Shown: positions 26,175-36,796, counted from the first letter of the stretch. The stretch is 64,000 bases of DNA from Pseudomonas sp. PA27(2017) (GCF_001945445.1 NZ_MSXW01000021.1:1-64000); one strand, 5' to 3'. The notes: generated by a model from the sequence alone, not told the origin. A program made the numbers and translations.

Positions 26175-26762
26175 ATGAGTCGTGAAGCCCTGCAGGAATC
26201 GCTGTCCGCGGTGATGGATAACGAAGCGGATGAACTTGAACTTCGGCGTGTGCTCGGTGCGAGCAACGATGTCGAACTGCGTGCCACCTGGTCTCGTTAC
26301 CAAGTAGCCCGCGCCGCGATGCACAAGGATCTGCTCGTGCCGAAACTGGACATCGCTGCAGCCGTTTCCGCGGCTCTGGAAAACGATGCCACTCCAGTTG
26401 CGCAGGAGAAGGTCGTACGTGGTCCGTGGCGTAGCCTGGGACGCGTAGCCGTTGCTGCGACCGTGACGGTTGCCGTGTTGGCCGGCGTGCGTTTCTACAA
26501 TCAGGATGACGTTGCTGGTGCGCAACTGGCGCAACAGAATCAGCCGTCCATTGCCCTGCCGCAAGCTCAGGGGCCGGCCATTCTGGCGGGCTTCAAGACT
26601 TCGGACGAGCAGCCGGCTGTAGAGACCGTCTCTGCCGAAGGTGAAGGCTGGCACGAGCAGCGTCTGCCTGAGTACCTGCGTCAGCATGGTCAGCAGTCCG
26701 CCCCAGGCGCTGCTGAAAACGCACTGCCGTTTGCACGGTCTGCGAGTGTAGAAGAGCGTTAA
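26175..26762 (+). CDS. mucA: Anti-sigma factor MucA
   Basis: 195 residues, full length against 194 in PAO1. The N-terminal domain (MSREALQESLSAVMDNEADE) binds AlgU; a membrane span lies at about 89-106 and a periplasmic tail binds MucB. Cleavage by AlgW and MucP frees AlgU. There is no frameshift of the mucoid type. AGAGGAACCGCT precedes the ATG. Confidence 0.97.
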   Translation: MSREALQESLSAVMDNEADELELRRVLGASNDVELRATWSRYQVARAAMHKDLLVPKLDIAAAVSAALENDATPVAQEKVVRGPWRSLGRVAVAATVTVAVLAGVRFYNQDDVAGAQLAQQNQPSIALPQAQGPAILAGFKTSDEQPAVETVSAEGEGWHEQRLPEYLRQHGQQSAPGAAENALPFARSASVEER

Positions 26763-26773
26763 GAACGACGCGT

Positions 26774-27727
26774 ATGCGCTCCATTCTCGTCACGTCCCTG
26801 ATGCTCGGCGGTCTATCGGCAACATCTGCCATGGCCGCTGATGCACAGGGATGGTTGCAGCGGCTGAGTCAGGCCGAAAGCAAGCAAAGCTTCCAAGGCA
26901 CCTTCGTTTACGAACGCAGCGGTAATCTTTCCACTCACAGCATCTGGCGTCAGGTCGAGCCGGGTGGAGTTGTGCGCGAACGGTTGCTACAGCTCGACGG
27001 CACGCCCCAGGAAATGCTTCGAGTCAACGGCCAGGCGCAGTGCGTCAATGGTCCGATCGCCTCTGCTGTCGTCGACGAGCAGGCCTGGCCTGCTCACGGT
27101 CTCGATGCCAAACAGATAGAACAGTGGTACGAGCTGCGTTTGAGCGGCGAGTCTCGTGTAGCTGGGCGTTCGGCTGTAATCCTCGGCTTGGTTCCACGTG
27201 ATCATCACCGTTATGGTGTGCAATTGTACGTGGACAAGGAAACCGGGCTGCCACTCAAGTCGCTGTTGGTCAATGATCGCGGCGAGATGCTCGAACGGTT
27301 TCAGTTCACTCAGCTCGATACGGCGGGCACACGGCCTGCTGCAGTGTTGCAGCCTTCCACGAATTGTGCGCCGGTACGTGTCGTCAAGGCGCGCACGCCT
27401 TCCGCAGAATCCTGGCGTTCCGAATGGTTGCCGCCCGGCTTCAATCTCAGCGCGGTGACCCGGCAGCCCAGCCCGGTATCCGCCGATAGCGTCGATTGCC
27501 TGGTCTATGATGACGGGCTGGCGCGTTTTTCCGTCTTTCTCGAGCCCTTGCACGATGCCGCCGTCGCGGATGCGCGTAACCAGCTCGGCCCAACCGTAGC
27601 CGTATCCCGGCGACTGACAACCGATGACGGGGATGTCATGGTTACAGTGGTGGGCGAAATTCCGTTTGGAACGGCGGAGCGTGTCGCCATGTCGATGCGT
27701 GCCGACGATGTGCATGCCACGCCATAA
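26774..27727 (+). CDS. mucB: Periplasmic MucA-protecting protein MucB (RseB family)
   Basis: 317 residues with a signal peptide (SLMLGGLSATSAMA). LolA-like domain starting AQGWLQRLSQAESKQSFQGT and a C-terminal domain. It binds MucA in the periplasm and blocks its proteolysis. 11 bp after mucA. In PAO1 mucC follows; here the next gene is mucD. Confidence 0.96.
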   Translation: MRSILVTSLMLGGLSATSAMAADAQGWLQRLSQAESKQSFQGTFVYERSGNLSTHSIWRQVEPGGVVRERLLQLDGTPQEMLRVNGQAQCVNGPIASAVVDEQAWPAHGLDAKQIEQWYELRLSGESRVAGRSAVILGLVPRDHHRYGVQLYVDKETGLPLKSLLVNDRGEMLERFQFTQLDTAGTRPAAVLQPSTNCAPVRVVKARTPSAESWRSEWLPPGFNLSAVTRQPSPVSADSVDCLVYDDGLARFSVFLEPLHDAAVADARNQLGPTVAVSRRLTTDDGDVMVTVVGEIPFGTAERVAMSMRADDVHATP

Positions 27728-27775
27728 CGGGTGAGGCTGCTGAGTAAGGTCGATGTGCTGTCTTGTTGTACCAAT

Positions 27776-27790
27776 GGCCCCTTAGGGGCC
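27776..27790 (+). other. Short hairpin between mucB and mucD
   Basis: GGCCCC-TTA-GGGGCC forms a six-pair GC stem 31 bases before the mucD start. No U tract follows, so it may be a pause or mRNA-processing site rather than a terminator. Confidence 0.5.
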
Positions 27791-27820
27791 TCGTTTGTTC
27801 TGGATGGGGAAGAAACTGCA

Positions 27821-29260
27821 ATGTCGATGCCTAGCCTGAAAAATTACGCTGCCGCGTTGTTCGCGGTGTTCCTGATGGGGCAGTCGGTTGCCGCGCACGC
27901 GCAGCTGCCGGACTTCACTCCGTTGGTCGAGGCGGCTTCACCTGCCGTGGTCAACATCAGCACTCGGCAGAAGGTGCCGAATGCCGTTGCCAGCAACGGT
28001 GGGCTTTCGGTGCCGGATCTGGAAGGCCTGCCGCCAATGTTCCGCGAGTTCTTCGAGCGCAGCATTCCCCAGCAGCCTCGCGCGCCGGGCGGCGGCGGTC
28101 GTCAGCGTGAGGCGCAGTCGCTCGGCTCGGGCTTCATCATCTCCAAGGATGGTTACATCCTCACCAACAACCATGTGGTTGCCGACGCCGACGAAATCAT
28201 CGTGCGCCTGTCCGATCGCAGCGAGTTGGAAGCCAAGCTGATCGGTACCGACCCGCGCAGCGACGTGGCGCTGCTCAAGGTCGAGGCGACCGACCTGCCT
28301 ACCGTGAAACTGGGCAATTCCGACAACCTCAAGGTCGGTGAGTGGGTGCTGGCCATCGGCTCGCCGTTCGGTTTCGATCACTCGGTAACCGCCGGGATCG
28401 TCAGCGCCAAGGGCCGCAGCCTGCCCAACGAGAGCTACGTGCCATTCATCCAGACCGATGTGGCGATCAATCCCGGTAACTCCGGCGGCCCGTTGTTCAA
28501 CCTCGATGGCGAGGTGGTCGGTATCAACTCGCAGATATTCACCCGTTCCGGTGGCTTCATGGGCCTGTCTTTCGCCATTCCGATGAGCGTGGCGATGGAT
28601 GTGGCCGACCAGCTCAAGGCCAGCGGCAAGGTCAGCCGTGGCTGGCTGGGTGTGGTGATTCAGGAAGTGAACAAGGATCTCGCCGAGTCGTTCGGGCTCG
28701 AGAAACCCGCGGGTGCGCTGGTCGCCCAGGTGCTCGAAGATGGCCCGGCTGCCAAGGGCGGCCTGCAAGTCGGTGACGTCATTCTCAGTCTGGATGGCAA
28801 ACCGATCATCATGTCCGCCGACCTGCCGCATCTGGTTGGCGCCCTGAAACCGGGCACCAAGGCGAATCTGGAAATCGTCCGTGAAGGTTCGCGCAAGACG
28901 CTGAAAATGGCTGTTGGCACCATGCCGGCCGATGATGGCGACGAGGCTTCCGAAGGCGCGACCCCAGGCGCCGAGCGCAGCAGTAACCGCCTTGGCGTCA
29001 GCGTTGCCGAACTGACCGATGAGCAGAAGAAAGCGCTGGACCTGCGTGGTGGCGTGGTGATTCGCGAGGTTCAGGATGGTCCGGCGGCGCTGATCGGCCT
29101 GCGTCCGGGCGACGTGATCACTCACCTGAACAACCAGGCCATCAGCTCGGCGAAGAACTTCACCGAGGTGGCGCAATCGCTGCCGAAGAACCGTTCGGTG
29201 TCGATGCGCGTGCTGCGCCAAGGCCGCGCCAGCTTCATTACTTTCAAGCTGGCTGAGTAG
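27821..29260 (+). CDS. mucD: Periplasmic serine protease MucD (HtrA/DegP family)
   Basis: 479 residues. Signal peptide ending VAAHA. The trypsin-like triad is complete: H118 (TNNHVVADAD), D148 (RSDVALL) and S221 (GNSGGPLF). Two PDZ domains follow (about 260-350 and 380-470). It degrades misfolded envelope proteins and dampens AlgU activation. Start at 27821; the next in-frame ATG at 27827 is possible. The stop codon lies inside the first unit of a 14-bp tandem repeat. Confidence 0.96.
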   Translation: MSMPSLKNYAAALFAVFLMGQSVAAHAQLPDFTPLVEAASPAVVNISTRQKVPNAVASNGGLSVPDLEGLPPMFREFFERSIPQQPRAPGGGGRQREAQSLGSGFIISKDGYILTNNHVVADADEIIVRLSDRSELEAKLIGTDPRSDVALLKVEATDLPTVKLGNSDNLKVGEWVLAIGSPFGFDHSVTAGIVSAKGRSLPNESYVPFIQTDVAINPGNSGGPLFNLDGEVVGINSQIFTRSGGFMGLSFAIPMSVAMDVADQLKASGKVSRGWLGVVIQEVNKDLAESFGLEKPAGALVAQVLEDGPAAKGGLQVGDVILSLDGKPIIMSADLPHLVGALKPGTKANLEIVREGSRKTLKMAVGTMPADDGDEASEGATPGAERSSNRLGVSVAELTDEQKKALDLRGGVVIREVQDGPAALIGLRPGDVITHLNNQAISSAKNFTEVAQSLPKNRSVSMRVLRQGRASFITFKLAE

Positions 29261-29331
29261 GTCTGGCTGAGTAGGTCTGGCCGAGTAGGTCTGGCCGAGT
29301 AGGCTTGGCCGAATAGGTCTGGCCCAATAAC
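29251..29331 (+). repeat. 14-bp minisatellite spanning the mucD stop codon
   Basis: Unit GGCTGAGTAGGTCT: two identical copies (29251-29264, 29265-29278), then three variants with GGCCGAGTAGG or GGCCGAATAGG, then a partial copy to 29331. The first unit contains the mucD TAG at 29258-29260. Copy number changes would not alter MucD but would move the terminator. Confidence 0.9.
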
Positions 29332-29345
29332 AAAGTCAGCAGCTG

Positions 29346-29372
29346 AAGGGCGACGAAAGTCGCCCTTTTTTG
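29346..29372 (+). terminator. Terminator of the algU-mucABD operon
   Basis: AGGGCGAC (29347-29354), loop GAAA, GTCGCCCT (29359-29366), then T6. A textbook Rho-independent terminator. Confidence 0.93.
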
Positions 29373-29562
29373 TGCCCATCTCACCGCTTGCTCATGAAGG
29401 TGGCCCAGCAAATCCCGGTCAATCGAGGCAGGCAAGGCAAGCGGGCACTCAATTACTGCACGCGTGCGCTTGTCCTGACGTGACGTGGGGGCAACCACTC
29501 GGGTAAACTTCGCGGCTATTTTCGGCAGGCATTCGCCTGCGCCCTTTTTCGAGTGTTGTCCT

Positions 29563-31362
29563 GTGAGTGACCTGAGTCATATCCGCAATTTTTCCATCAT
29601 TGCCCACATTGACCACGGCAAGTCGACGCTGGCTGACCGTTTCATCCAGATGTGCGGTGGCCTGACCGCGCGCGAGATGGAGGCTCAGGTTCTCGATTCC
29701 ATGGACTTGGAACGTGAGCGCGGCATCACCATCAAGGCCCACAGCGTCACCCTGTATTACAAGGCGAAGGACGGCATTACCTACCAGCTGAACTTCATCG
29801 ACACGCCCGGTCACGTCGACTTCACCTATGAGGTGAGCCGCTCGCTGGCGGCCTGCGAAGGTGCGCTGCTGGTCGTCGATGCGGGGCAGGGCGTGGAAGC
29901 GCAGTCGGTCGCCAACTGCTACACCGCCATCGAGCAGGGCCTGGAAGTCATGCCCGTGCTGAACAAGATGGACCTGCCGCAGGCCGACCCTGATCGCGTC
30001 AAGGAAGAGATCGAGAAGATCATCGGTATCGATGCCAGCGACGCCGTGGCGTGCAGCGCCAAAAGCGGCATGGGCGTCGATGAAGTGCTCGAGCGTCTGG
30101 TGCAGGCGATTCCGGCGCCGACCGGCGAGATCGAGGCGCCGCTGCAGGCGCTGATCATCGACTCCTGGTTCGACAACTACCTGGGCGTCGTGTCTCTGGT
30201 GCGCGTGCGCCACGGCCGCGTCAAGAAGGGCGACAAGATTCTGGTCAAGTCCACCGGCAAGGTGCACCTGGTCGACAGCGTCGGGGTGTTCAATCCCAAG
30301 CACACGGCTACCGCCGACCTCAAAGCCGGCGAAGTGGGCTTCATCATCGCCAGCATCAAGGACATTCACGGTGCGCCGGTGGGCGATACCCTGACCTTGA
30401 GTTCGACGCCCGACGTGGAAATGCTGCCTGGCTTCAAGCGCATCCAGCCGCAGGTATACGCCGGCCTGTTCCCGGTCAGCTCCGATGATTTCGAGGATTT
30501 CCGCGACGCCCTGCAGAAGCTGACCCTCAACGATTCGTCCCTGCAGTATTTGCCGGAAAGCTCCGACGCTCTGGGCTTCGGCTTCCGTTGCGGCTTCCTG
30601 GGCATGCTGCACATGGAAATCATCCAGGAGCGCCTGGAGCGCGAATACGACCTGGACCTGATCACCACCGCGCCGAGCGTTATTTTCGAAGTCGTGCTCA
30701 AGACCGGTGAAACCATTTACGTGGACAACCCGTCGAAGCTGCCGGATGTGTCCTCGGTCGAAGATTTCCGTGAGCCGATCGTACAAGCCACGATCCTGGT
30801 TCCGCAGGAACATCTGGGTAACGTCATCACCCTGTGCATCGAAAAGCGCGGCGTGCAGCGTGACATGCAGTTCCTCGGCACTCAGGTTCAGGTTCGCTAC
30901 GACCTGCCGATGAACGAAGTGGTGCTCGACTTCTTCGACCGTCTGAAATCCACCAGCCGTGGCTATGCCTCGCTGGATTATCATTTCGACCGTTACCAGT
31001 CGGCCAACCTGGTCAAGCTGGACGTGTTGATCAACGGCGACAAGGTCGATGCGCTGGCATTGATCGTGCACCGTGACAACGCCCACTACAAAGGGCGTCA
31101 GTTGACCGAGAAGATGAAAGAGCTGATCCCTCGGCAGATGTTCGATGTGGCGATCCAGGCGGCCATTGGCGGTCAGATCGTGGCACGAACCACTGTCAAG
31201 GCATTGAGAAAGAACGTTCTGGCCAAGTGCTACGGCGGCGACGTGAGCCGTAAGCGCAAACTGCTGGAGAAGCAGAAGGCCGGTAAGAAGCGCATGAAGC
31301 AGGTGGGGAACGTGGAGATTCCACAGGAAGCCTTCCTTGCTGTACTCAAGTTGGATAGCTAG
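29563..31362 (+). CDS. lepA: Elongation factor 4 (LepA)
   Basis: 599 residues, the E. coli length, from a GTG at 29563. Translational GTPase with G1 [14 protein letters not shown]3 DTPGHVDF and G4 NKMDLP, and the LepA-specific C-terminal domain ([16 protein letters not shown]). It acts on stalled or assembling ribosomes at the membrane. Upstream frame residues are unconserved, so the GTG is preferred. lepB starts five bases after its stop. Confidence 0.97.
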   Translation: MSDLSHIRNFSIIAHIDHGKSTLADRFIQMCGGLTAREMEAQVLDSMDLERERGITIKAHSVTLYYKAKDGITYQLNFIDTPGHVDFTYEVSRSLAACEGALLVVDAGQGVEAQSVANCYTAIEQGLEVMPVLNKMDLPQADPDRVKEEIEKIIGIDASDAVACSAKSGMGVDEVLERLVQAIPAPTGEIEAPLQALIIDSWFDNYLGVVSLVRVRHGRVKKGDKILVKSTGKVHLVDSVGVFNPKHTATADLKAGEVGFIIASIKDIHGAPVGDTLTLSSTPDVEMLPGFKRIQPQVYAGLFPVSSDDFEDFRDALQKLTLNDSSLQYLPESSDALGFGFRCGFLGMLHMEIIQERLEREYDLDLITTAPSVIFEVVLKTGETIYVDNPSKLPDVSSVEDFREPIVQATILVPQEHLGNVITLCIEKRGVQRDMQFLGTQVQVRYDLPMNEVVLDFFDRLKSTSRGYASLDYHFDRYQSANLVKLDVLINGDKVDALALIVHRDNAHYKGRQLTEKMKELIPRQMFDVAIQAAIGGQIVARTTVKALRKNVLAKCYGGDVSRKRKLLEKQKAGKKRMKQVGNVEIPQEAFLAVLKLDS

Positions 31363-31367
31363 GGCCT

Positions 31368-32222
31368 ATGTCATTCAATTTTCCGCTGTTGCTGGTCATT
31401 GCCGTCGCCGTGTGCGGCGCCCTGGCCTTGTTCGATCTGGTATTTCTGGCGCCGCGGCGTCGTGCAGCGATCGCCAGTTATCAGGGCAAGGTCGAGCAAG
31501 TCGACGACGCAGTGGTCGAGAAGCTCAACAAGGAACCCTTGCTGGTCGAGTACGGCAAGTCGTTCTTTCCGGTACTGGCCATCGTGCTGGTGCTGCGCTC
31601 CTTTCTGGTCGAGCCATTCCAGATCCCGTCCGGGTCGATGATTCCGACCCTGGAAGTGGGCGACTTCATCCTGGTCAACAAGTTTGCCTACGGCATTCGC
31701 CTGCCGGTGCTGGACACCAAGGTGATCGAAGTCGGCGACCCGCAGCGCGGTGACGTCATGGTGTTTCGCTACCCGAGCGATCCCAACGTCAACTACATCA
31801 AGCGCGTTATCGGCCTGCCGGGCGACCAGGTGCGCTACAGCAGCGACAAGCGCCTGTTCGTCAATGGCAAGCCGGTTGCCGAGCAGTTGATCGGTGAGGA
31901 GCCCGGCAGCCTGGGCAGCGCCACGCTGTACAGCGAGCGCCTGGGCGATGTCGAGCATCGCATCCGCAAGGAAATGACCCGTTACCGCGCCGAACCCGGC
32001 AAGGAGTGGACCGTCCCTGAAGGGCACTACTTCATGATGGGCGACAACCGCGACAACTCCAACGACAGCCGTTACTGGAACGACCCGAATATCCCTAAAG
32101 ACGTGCTGGGCATGGTTCCGGATCGCAACATCGTCGGCAAGGCGTTTGCCATCTGGATGAGCTGGCCGGACCCGAAGTTCAAGACCCTGCCGAACTTCTC
32201 CCGTGTCGGACTCATTCACTGA
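31368..32222 (+). CDS. lepB: Signal peptidase I
   Basis: 284 residues. It removes signal peptides from secreted proteins. Two N-terminal membrane segments (about 5-25 and 66-80), nucleophile S90 (PSGSM) and general base K145 (YIKRVIG), then GDNRDNSNDSRYW near the C-terminus, all as expected. Cotranscribed with lepA. Confidence 0.98.
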   Translation: MSFNFPLLLVIAVAVCGALALFDLVFLAPRRRAAIASYQGKVEQVDDAVVEKLNKEPLLVEYGKSFFPVLAIVLVLRSFLVEPFQIPSGSMIPTLEVGDFILVNKFAYGIRLPVLDTKVIEVGDPQRGDVMVFRYPSDPNVNYIKRVIGLPGDQVRYSSDKRLFVNGKPVAEQLIGEEPGSLGSATLYSERLGDVEHRIRKEMTRYRAEPGKEWTVPEGHYFMMGDNRDNSNDSRYWNDPNIPKDVLGMVPDRNIVGKAFAIWMSWPDPKFKTLPNFSRVGLIH

Positions 32223-32236
32223 TCTGATGAAAATTT

Positions 32237-32306
32237 GCGGCGCCGTTCAATACGGCGCCGCCAGCTATCTATAGTCTTGTCATGCGCGCGACGCGCATCG
32301 GACTAT
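32237..32306 (+). promoter_or_regulatory. Structured leader before the DUF4845-rnc operon
   Basis: Two hairpins: GCGGCGCCG (32237-32245) with CGGCGCCGC (32253-32261), and a compound one in which ATAGTC (32270-32275) pairs with GACTAT (32301-32306) around ATGCGCG-CGA-CGCGCAT (32282-32298). Neither is followed by a U tract. In E. coli the rnc leader is a substrate for RNase III itself; this could be its counterpart. Confidence 0.5.
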
Positions 32307-32328
32307 CTGGATACTTTTGGGGATGAAC

Positions 32329-32706
32329 ATGAAATTCGCACGCTCGCAGCAGGGCTTGTCGATCGTCAGCTGGCTGGTGGTACTGGCTGTCGTGGCGTTT
32401 CTGGCCAGCACGGCGTTCAAGGTGGTGCCGCATTACCTCGACTATATGTCGATGGAAAAGATCATCACCTCCGTGGAAACCGACCGCCTGCAGGAAGTCA
32501 GGACCGTGGGCGATTTCTACAGCCACGTCAGCCGTGGCATGACGGTCAACAGCATCCGCGACCTGAACATGCAGGACGCGCTGAAGGTGACCCAGGATGG
32601 CAACGAATTTCTTGCCCACCTCAAGTATGAAAAACGTGAGCACCTGATCGAGAACATCGATCTGGTGGTTAATTTCGATAAAGAATTTCGTGTGCGTATG
32701 CCGTGA
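32329..32706 (+). CDS. DUF4845 membrane-anchored protein
   Basis: 125 residues with one N-terminal hydrophobic helix resembling a type IV pilin helix ([18 protein letters not shown]) and a small charged domain. Of two nearby ATGs (32323 and 32329) the second has GGGG at the right distance. The gene sits between lepB and rnc throughout Pseudomonas; function unknown. Its last four bases overlap the rnc start. Confidence 0.85.
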   Translation: MKFARSQQGLSIVSWLVVLAVVAFLASTAFKVVPHYLDYMSMEKIITSVETDRLQEVRTVGDFYSHVSRGMTVNSIRDLNMQDALKVTQDGNEFLAHLKYEKREHLIENIDLVVNFDKEFRVRMP

Positions 32707-33392
32707 GTGTTTCGTTGACCCGCCTTGAGCGCCAGCTCGGGCATAGCTTCAAGGACCAGGATCTGATGATCCTGGCCCTGACCCATCGCAGTTTTGCCGG
32801 ACGCAACAATGAGCGCCTGGAGTTCCTCGGTGATGCCATCCTCAATTTCGTCGCCGGCGAGGCGCTCTACGAGCGCTTCCCCCAGGCCCGCGAAGGCCAG
32901 CTGTCGAGGCTGCGCGCACGCCTGGTGAAGGGTGAGACCCTTGCCGTGCTGGCGCGCGGTTTCGATCTTGGTGAGTACCTGCGCCTGGGCTCGGGTGAGC
33001 TGAAGAGCGGTGGTTTTCGCCGCGACTCGATCCTGGCCGACGCCCTGGAAGCGCTGATCGGTGCCATCTACCTGGATGCCGGCATGGACGTCGCCCGCGA
33101 GCGCGTGCTGGCCTGGCTGACCAACGAGCTGGACGGCCTGACCCTGGTCGACACCAACAAGGACCCCAAGACTCGCCTGCAGGAGTTCCTTCAGTCGCGT
33201 GCTTGCGAGCTGCCGCGTTACGAGGTGGTCGACATTCAGGGCGAACCCCATTGCCGGACATTCGTGGTCGAATGTCAGGTCAATCTACTCAATGACAAAA
33301 CCCTGGGCCAAGGCGCCAGCCGCCGGATCGCCGAACAGGTCGCGGCCACTGCCGCGCTGATCGCCCTGGGTGTGGAGAACGGCAATGACTGA
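32703..33392 (+). CDS. rnc: Ribonuclease III
   Basis: 229 residues, GTG start. Signature [10 protein letters not shown] (36-45) with E40 and D44, and D113/E116 (ADALEALIG) complete the two-metal site; the C-terminal double-stranded RNA-binding domain runs from about 155. It processes rRNA precursors. Overlaps era by eight bases, so the string DUF4845-rnc-era is coupled. Confidence 0.97.
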   Translation: MSVSLTRLERQLGHSFKDQDLMILALTHRSFAGRNNERLEFLGDAILNFVAGEALYERFPQAREGQLSRLRARLVKGETLAVLARGFDLGEYLRLGSGELKSGGFRRDSILADALEALIGAIYLDAGMDVARERVLAWLTNELDGLTLVDTNKDPKTRLQEFLQSRACELPRYEVVDIQGEPHCRTFVVECQVNLLNDKTLGQGASRRIAEQVAATAALIALGVENGND

Positions 33393-34287
33393 TTCGCCCG
33401 TAACGCGCTGTGGCTATGTCGCCATCGTTGGCCGGCCCAACGTGGGCAAATCGACGCTGCTCAACCACATTCTCGGTCAGAAGCTGGCGATCACCTCGCG
33501 CAAGCCACAGACCACTCGCCACAACATGCTCGGCATCAAGACCGAGGGTGAAGTGCAGGCGATCTACGTCGATACGCCCGGCCTGCACAAGAACAACGAC
33601 AAGGCGATCAACCGTTACATGAACAAGAACGCCTCGTCGGCTCTGAAGGATGTCGACGTGGTGATCTTCGTGGTCGATCGCACCCGCTGGACCGACGAGG
33701 ACCAGATGGTGCTCGAACGCGTCCAGTACGTCGAAGGGCCGGTGATCCTGGCGGTCAACAAGACCGATCGCCTGGAAGACAAGGCCGACCTGATGCCGCA
33801 CCTGCAGTGGCTGGCGCAGCAACTGCCCAACGCCGAGATCGTGCCGGTTTCGGCGCAGCATGGGCACAACCTCGATGCTTTGGAAAAGCTGGTAGGCGAG
33901 CGCCTGCCCGAGGGTGTGCACTTCTTTCCGGAAGACCAGATCACCGACCGCTCCGGGCGTTTCTTCGCCGCCGAGCTGGTACGCGAGAAGATCATGCGTC
34001 AGCTCGGTGCCGAGCTGCCTTACCAGATCACCGTGGAGATCGAGGAGTTCAAGCGCGAAGGGCGGATCATGCATATCCATGCGCTGATCCTGGTCGAACG
34101 CGATGGCCAGAAGAAGATCATCATCGGCGAGAAGGGCGAGCGCCTTAAACGCATTGGCCAGGAAGCGCGCAAGGACATGGAGTCGATGTTCGACACCAAG
34201 GTCATGCTCAATCTCTGGGTCAAGGTGAAGAGTGGCTGGTCCGATGACGAACGCGCCCTGCGTTCGCTCGGTTACGACGATATCTGA
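33385..34287 (+). CDS. era: GTPase Era
   Basis: 300 residues. P-loop GRPNVGKST at 16-24, switch DTPGLHK, G4 NKTD, and a C-terminal KH domain (about 200-290) that binds the 3' end of 16S rNA in 30S maturation. ATG at 33385 inside the rnc end. Confidence 0.97.
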   Translation: MTDSPVTRCGYVAIVGRPNVGKSTLLNHILGQKLAITSRKPQTTRHNMLGIKTEGEVQAIYVDTPGLHKNNDKAINRYMNKNASSALKDVDVVIFVVDRTRWTDEDQMVLERVQYVEGPVILAVNKTDRLEDKADLMPHLQWLAQQLPNAEIVPVSAQHGHNLDALEKLVGERLPEGVHFFPEDQITDRSGRFFAAELVREKIMRQLGAELPYQITVEIEEFKREGRIMHIHALILVERDGQKKIIIGEKGERLKRIGQEARKDMESMFDTKVMLNLWVKVKSGWSDDERALRSLGYDDI

Positions 34288-34335
34288 CCCGGCATCCGCC
34301 GCGCTGCGGCTGGCTAACTCAGCGAGTTTCTTCCC

Positions 34336-35034
34336 ATGCTTGCGCTCAGCCAGCCCGCCTATGTCCTGCACAGCCGCGCCTACCGCGAGAGCAGCGCGCT
34401 GGTCGACTTCCTGACCCCGCAAGGCCGTTTGCGCGCCGTGTTGCGTGGCGCGCGGGGCAAGGCTGGCAGCCTGGCGCGGCCGTTCATTCCCCTGGAGCTG
34501 GAAACCCGCGGCCGCGGCGAGCTGAAGAACGTCGGTCGCCTGGAAGCCGCTGGCATTCCCAACCTGCTCACCGGCGAGGCGCTGTTCAGCGGCCTGTACC
34601 TAAACGAGTTGCTGATTCGCGTGCTGCCCGCCGAAGACCCGCACCCGGTGATCTTCGAGCATTACGCCATCAGCATCCTGGCGCTGGCCCAGGGTCGGCC
34701 GCTGGAGCCGATCTTGCGCGCGTTCGAATGGCGTCTGCTCGATGAACTCGGCTATGGTTTCGCCCTCGACAGCGACGTGCAGGGCAATGCCGTGGTCAGC
34801 GACGGCTTGTACCGGCTCGAGGCCGACAGCGGCTTTCTGCCCATCGGCCATTGGCAGCCCGGGGCCTTTCTCGGTAGCGAGCTGTTGGCCATGGCCGACG
34901 CAGACTGGAGCACGCCCGGTGCCCTGGCCGCGGCCAAGCGCCTGATGCGCCAGGCACTCGCCCCTCATCTCGGCGGCCGACCTCTGGTCAGCCGCGAATT
35001 GTTCATGACGCTCAAGGAGCCGAATCGTGACTGA
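34336..35034 (+). CDS. recO: DNA repair protein RecO
   Basis: 232 residues with an N-terminal OB fold ([20 protein letters not shown]) and helical C-terminal part. It loads RecA onto SSB-coated DNA with RecR. It lies 48 bp after era and overlaps pdxJ by eight bases. Confidence 0.94.
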   Translation: MLALSQPAYVLHSRAYRESSALVDFLTPQGRLRAVLRGARGKAGSLARPFIPLELETRGRGELKNVGRLEAAGIPNLLTGEALFSGLYLNELLIRVLPAEDPHPVIFEHYAISILALAQGRPLEPILRAFEWRLLDELGYGFALDSDVQGNAVVSDGLYRLEADSGFLPIGHWQPGAFLGSELLAMADADWSTPGALAAAKRLMRQALAPHLGGRPLVSRELFMTLKEPNRD

Positions 35035-35770
35035 AGCCAACCGTGTTTTGCTGGGCGTGAATATCGATCACGTCGCCACGCTGCGCCAGGCGCGTGGTAC
35101 TCGCTATCCCGATCCGGTAAAAGCCGCGCTGGACGCCGAAGAGGCGGGTGCCGATGGCATCACCGTGCACTTGCGTGAAGATCGCCGGCATATCCAGGAG
35201 CGCGACGTGCGCGTGCTCAAGGAAGTCATGCAGACGCGCATGAACTTCGAGATGGGCGTGACCGACTTCATGCTCGCCTTCGCCGAGGAAATACGCCCCG
35301 AGCACGTGTGCCTGGTGCCGGAAACCCGCCAGGAGCTGACCACCGAAGGTGGCCTTGACGTCGCCGGCCAGGAAGCGCGGATTGCCGCGGCGGTAACGCG
35401 CCTGGCGGCCGTCGGCAGCGAGGTTTCGCTGTTCATCGATGCCGACCCGCAGCAGATCGAGGCGAGCAAGCGCGTCGGCGCACCGGCCATCGAACTGCAT
35501 ACCGGGCGGTATGCCGATGCGCATACGCCGCAAGAAGCGGCTGCCGAGCTGCAGCGTATCCGAGAAGGCGTCGCCCTGGGCGTGTCGCTGGGGTTGATCG
35601 TCAACGCCGGCCACGGCCTGCATTACCACAACGTCGAGCCGGTCGCGGCGATCCCCGGTATCAACGAGCTGAACATCGGCCATGCGCTGGTCAGCCACGC
35701 GTTGTTCGTCGGCTTCAAGGAAGCCGTGCGCGAGATGAAGCAACTGATCGAAAGCGTTGTGTCGCGCTAA
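35027..35770 (+). CDS. pdxJ: Pyridoxine 5'-phosphate synthase
   Basis: 247 residues, TIM barrel. It condenses 1-deoxyxylulose 5-phosphate with 3-amino-2-oxopropyl phosphate in vitamin B6 synthesis. Conserved [16 protein letters not shown] near the N-terminus, HLREDRRHI, and GHGLHYHN. Last gene of the rnc string; its stop overlaps that of the LysR gene by four bases. Confidence 0.97.
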   Translation: MTEANRVLLGVNIDHVATLRQARGTRYPDPVKAALDAEEAGADGITVHLREDRRHIQERDVRVLKEVMQTRMNFEMGVTDFMLAFAEEIRPEHVCLVPETRQELTTEGGLDVAGQEARIAAAVTRLAAVGSEVSLFIDADPQQIEASKRVGAPAIELHTGRYADAHTPQEAAAELQRIREGVALGVSLGLIVNAGHGLHYHNVEPVAAIPGINELNIGHALVSHALFVGFKEAVREMKQLIESVVSR

Positions 35771-36672
35771 CGCATGGCGCCGTAAGCCACTGCCACCTGC
35801 GCCGCCAGTGCTTCGGCGGCCGCGCCACGGTTGCTGCCGCGCAGTAGTTTGATGTGGTAGGCGCCCAGTGGCGGCAGGCCGTGCTCCTGCTGAGAAAGGC
35901 GGCGTAGCGGCGGTTTGACCAGGCTGGCGGGCAAGGCCGCAATGGCCAGGTCGGCCAGCAGTGCGGCTTCCTGGCCGGCGCATTGTTCACTGGAATAGGC
36001 GATGCGATAGCTGCGCCCCTGGCGGTCCAGACCGTCCAGGGCGGCACGACGCCAGGCGCAGCCGGTATTGGCCAGCGCAAGCGGCAACGGGTCGCGCTTG
36101 ACGGCCAGGCCGCCTTCTCGACCTGCCCACACTAGTGATTCGCTGCAAATGACTTCGCCACGGGTGTCATCGGCATCGGCATCACCGGTATTGAGCAGTG
36201 TCAGGTCGAGTTCGCCGGCATCCAGGCGCTCGATCAGCTCACAACTGCGACCCACCGAGACATCGACTTGCACGGCCGGATGGCTGAGGGCGAACTGTGA
36301 CAATAGGTCCGGCAGCGAGCCGACACCGATGTCGAACGGCGTGCCGAAACGCACGGTGCCCGCCAGGCTGGGCACCCGGAAATGCGCCACCGCTTCCTCG
36401 TTGAGCTTGAGCAGGCGGCGGGCATAGCCGAGCAGAACTTCGCCATCCGGCGTGAGCCGCACGCGGCGGCTCTCGCGTAGAAACAGCGTGCGGCCAAGGG
36501 TTTCCTCCAGGCGTTTGATCTGCTGGCTGACCGCAGCCGTGGTGCGGAACACCTGCGCGGCGGTGCGGGTGAAGCTGCCGCTTTCGGCAATGCCGACGAA
36601 AGTCTTCAGCACATCGCTTTCCAATAGGGGCAATGCGCCAGGCATGTTGGTTGGCGATGGACTGTTCATCAT
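35767..36672 (-). CDS. LysR-family transcriptional regulator
   Basis: 301 residues. N-terminal winged helix-turn-helix ([20 protein letters not shown]) and a C-terminal substrate-binding domain. Resembles the LrhA-like subgroup. Divergent from a 91-codon gene with a 17-bp inverted repeat between them, so it probably controls itself or that gene. Ligand unknown. Confidence 0.87.
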   Translation of the reverse strand: MMNSPSPTNMPGALPLLESDVLKTFVGIAESGSFTRTAAQVFRTTAAVSQQIKRLEETLGRTLFLRESRRVRLTPDGEVLLGYARRLLKLNEEAVAHFRVPSLAGTVRFGTPFDIGVGSLPDLLSQFALSHPAVQVDVSVGRSCELIERLDAGELDLTLLNTGDADADDTRGEVICSESLVWAGREGGLAVKRDPLPLALANTGCAWRRAALDGLDRQGRSYRIAYSSEQCAGQEAALLADLAIAALPASLVKPPLRRLSQQEHGLPPLGAYHIKLLRGSNRGAAAEALAAQVAVAYGAMR

Positions 36673-36675
36673 GTC

Positions 36676-36692
36676 GTTAATATTTTCTTAAC
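36676..36692. promoter_or_regulatory. Likely LysR-type operator
   Basis: GTTAA-N7-TTAAC, an interrupted palindrome immediately before the LysR start, in an AT-rich divergent spacer. The spacing fits a LysR recognition site. Confidence 0.5.
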
Positions 36693-36796
36693 TGATGGTT
36701 ATGTATTTGTCGATTTTATTAACGATAAGCGCAGCTCAAGCTGTCGGCAAGCAATCACCGATAACCGGTGAGCAATCGCTGTCGAGGAGAGTTGTC

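Noticed and set aside
26175-26762. A mucoid-type mucA mutation
   Set aside because: The frame is intact at 195 codons with a normal membrane span and tail.
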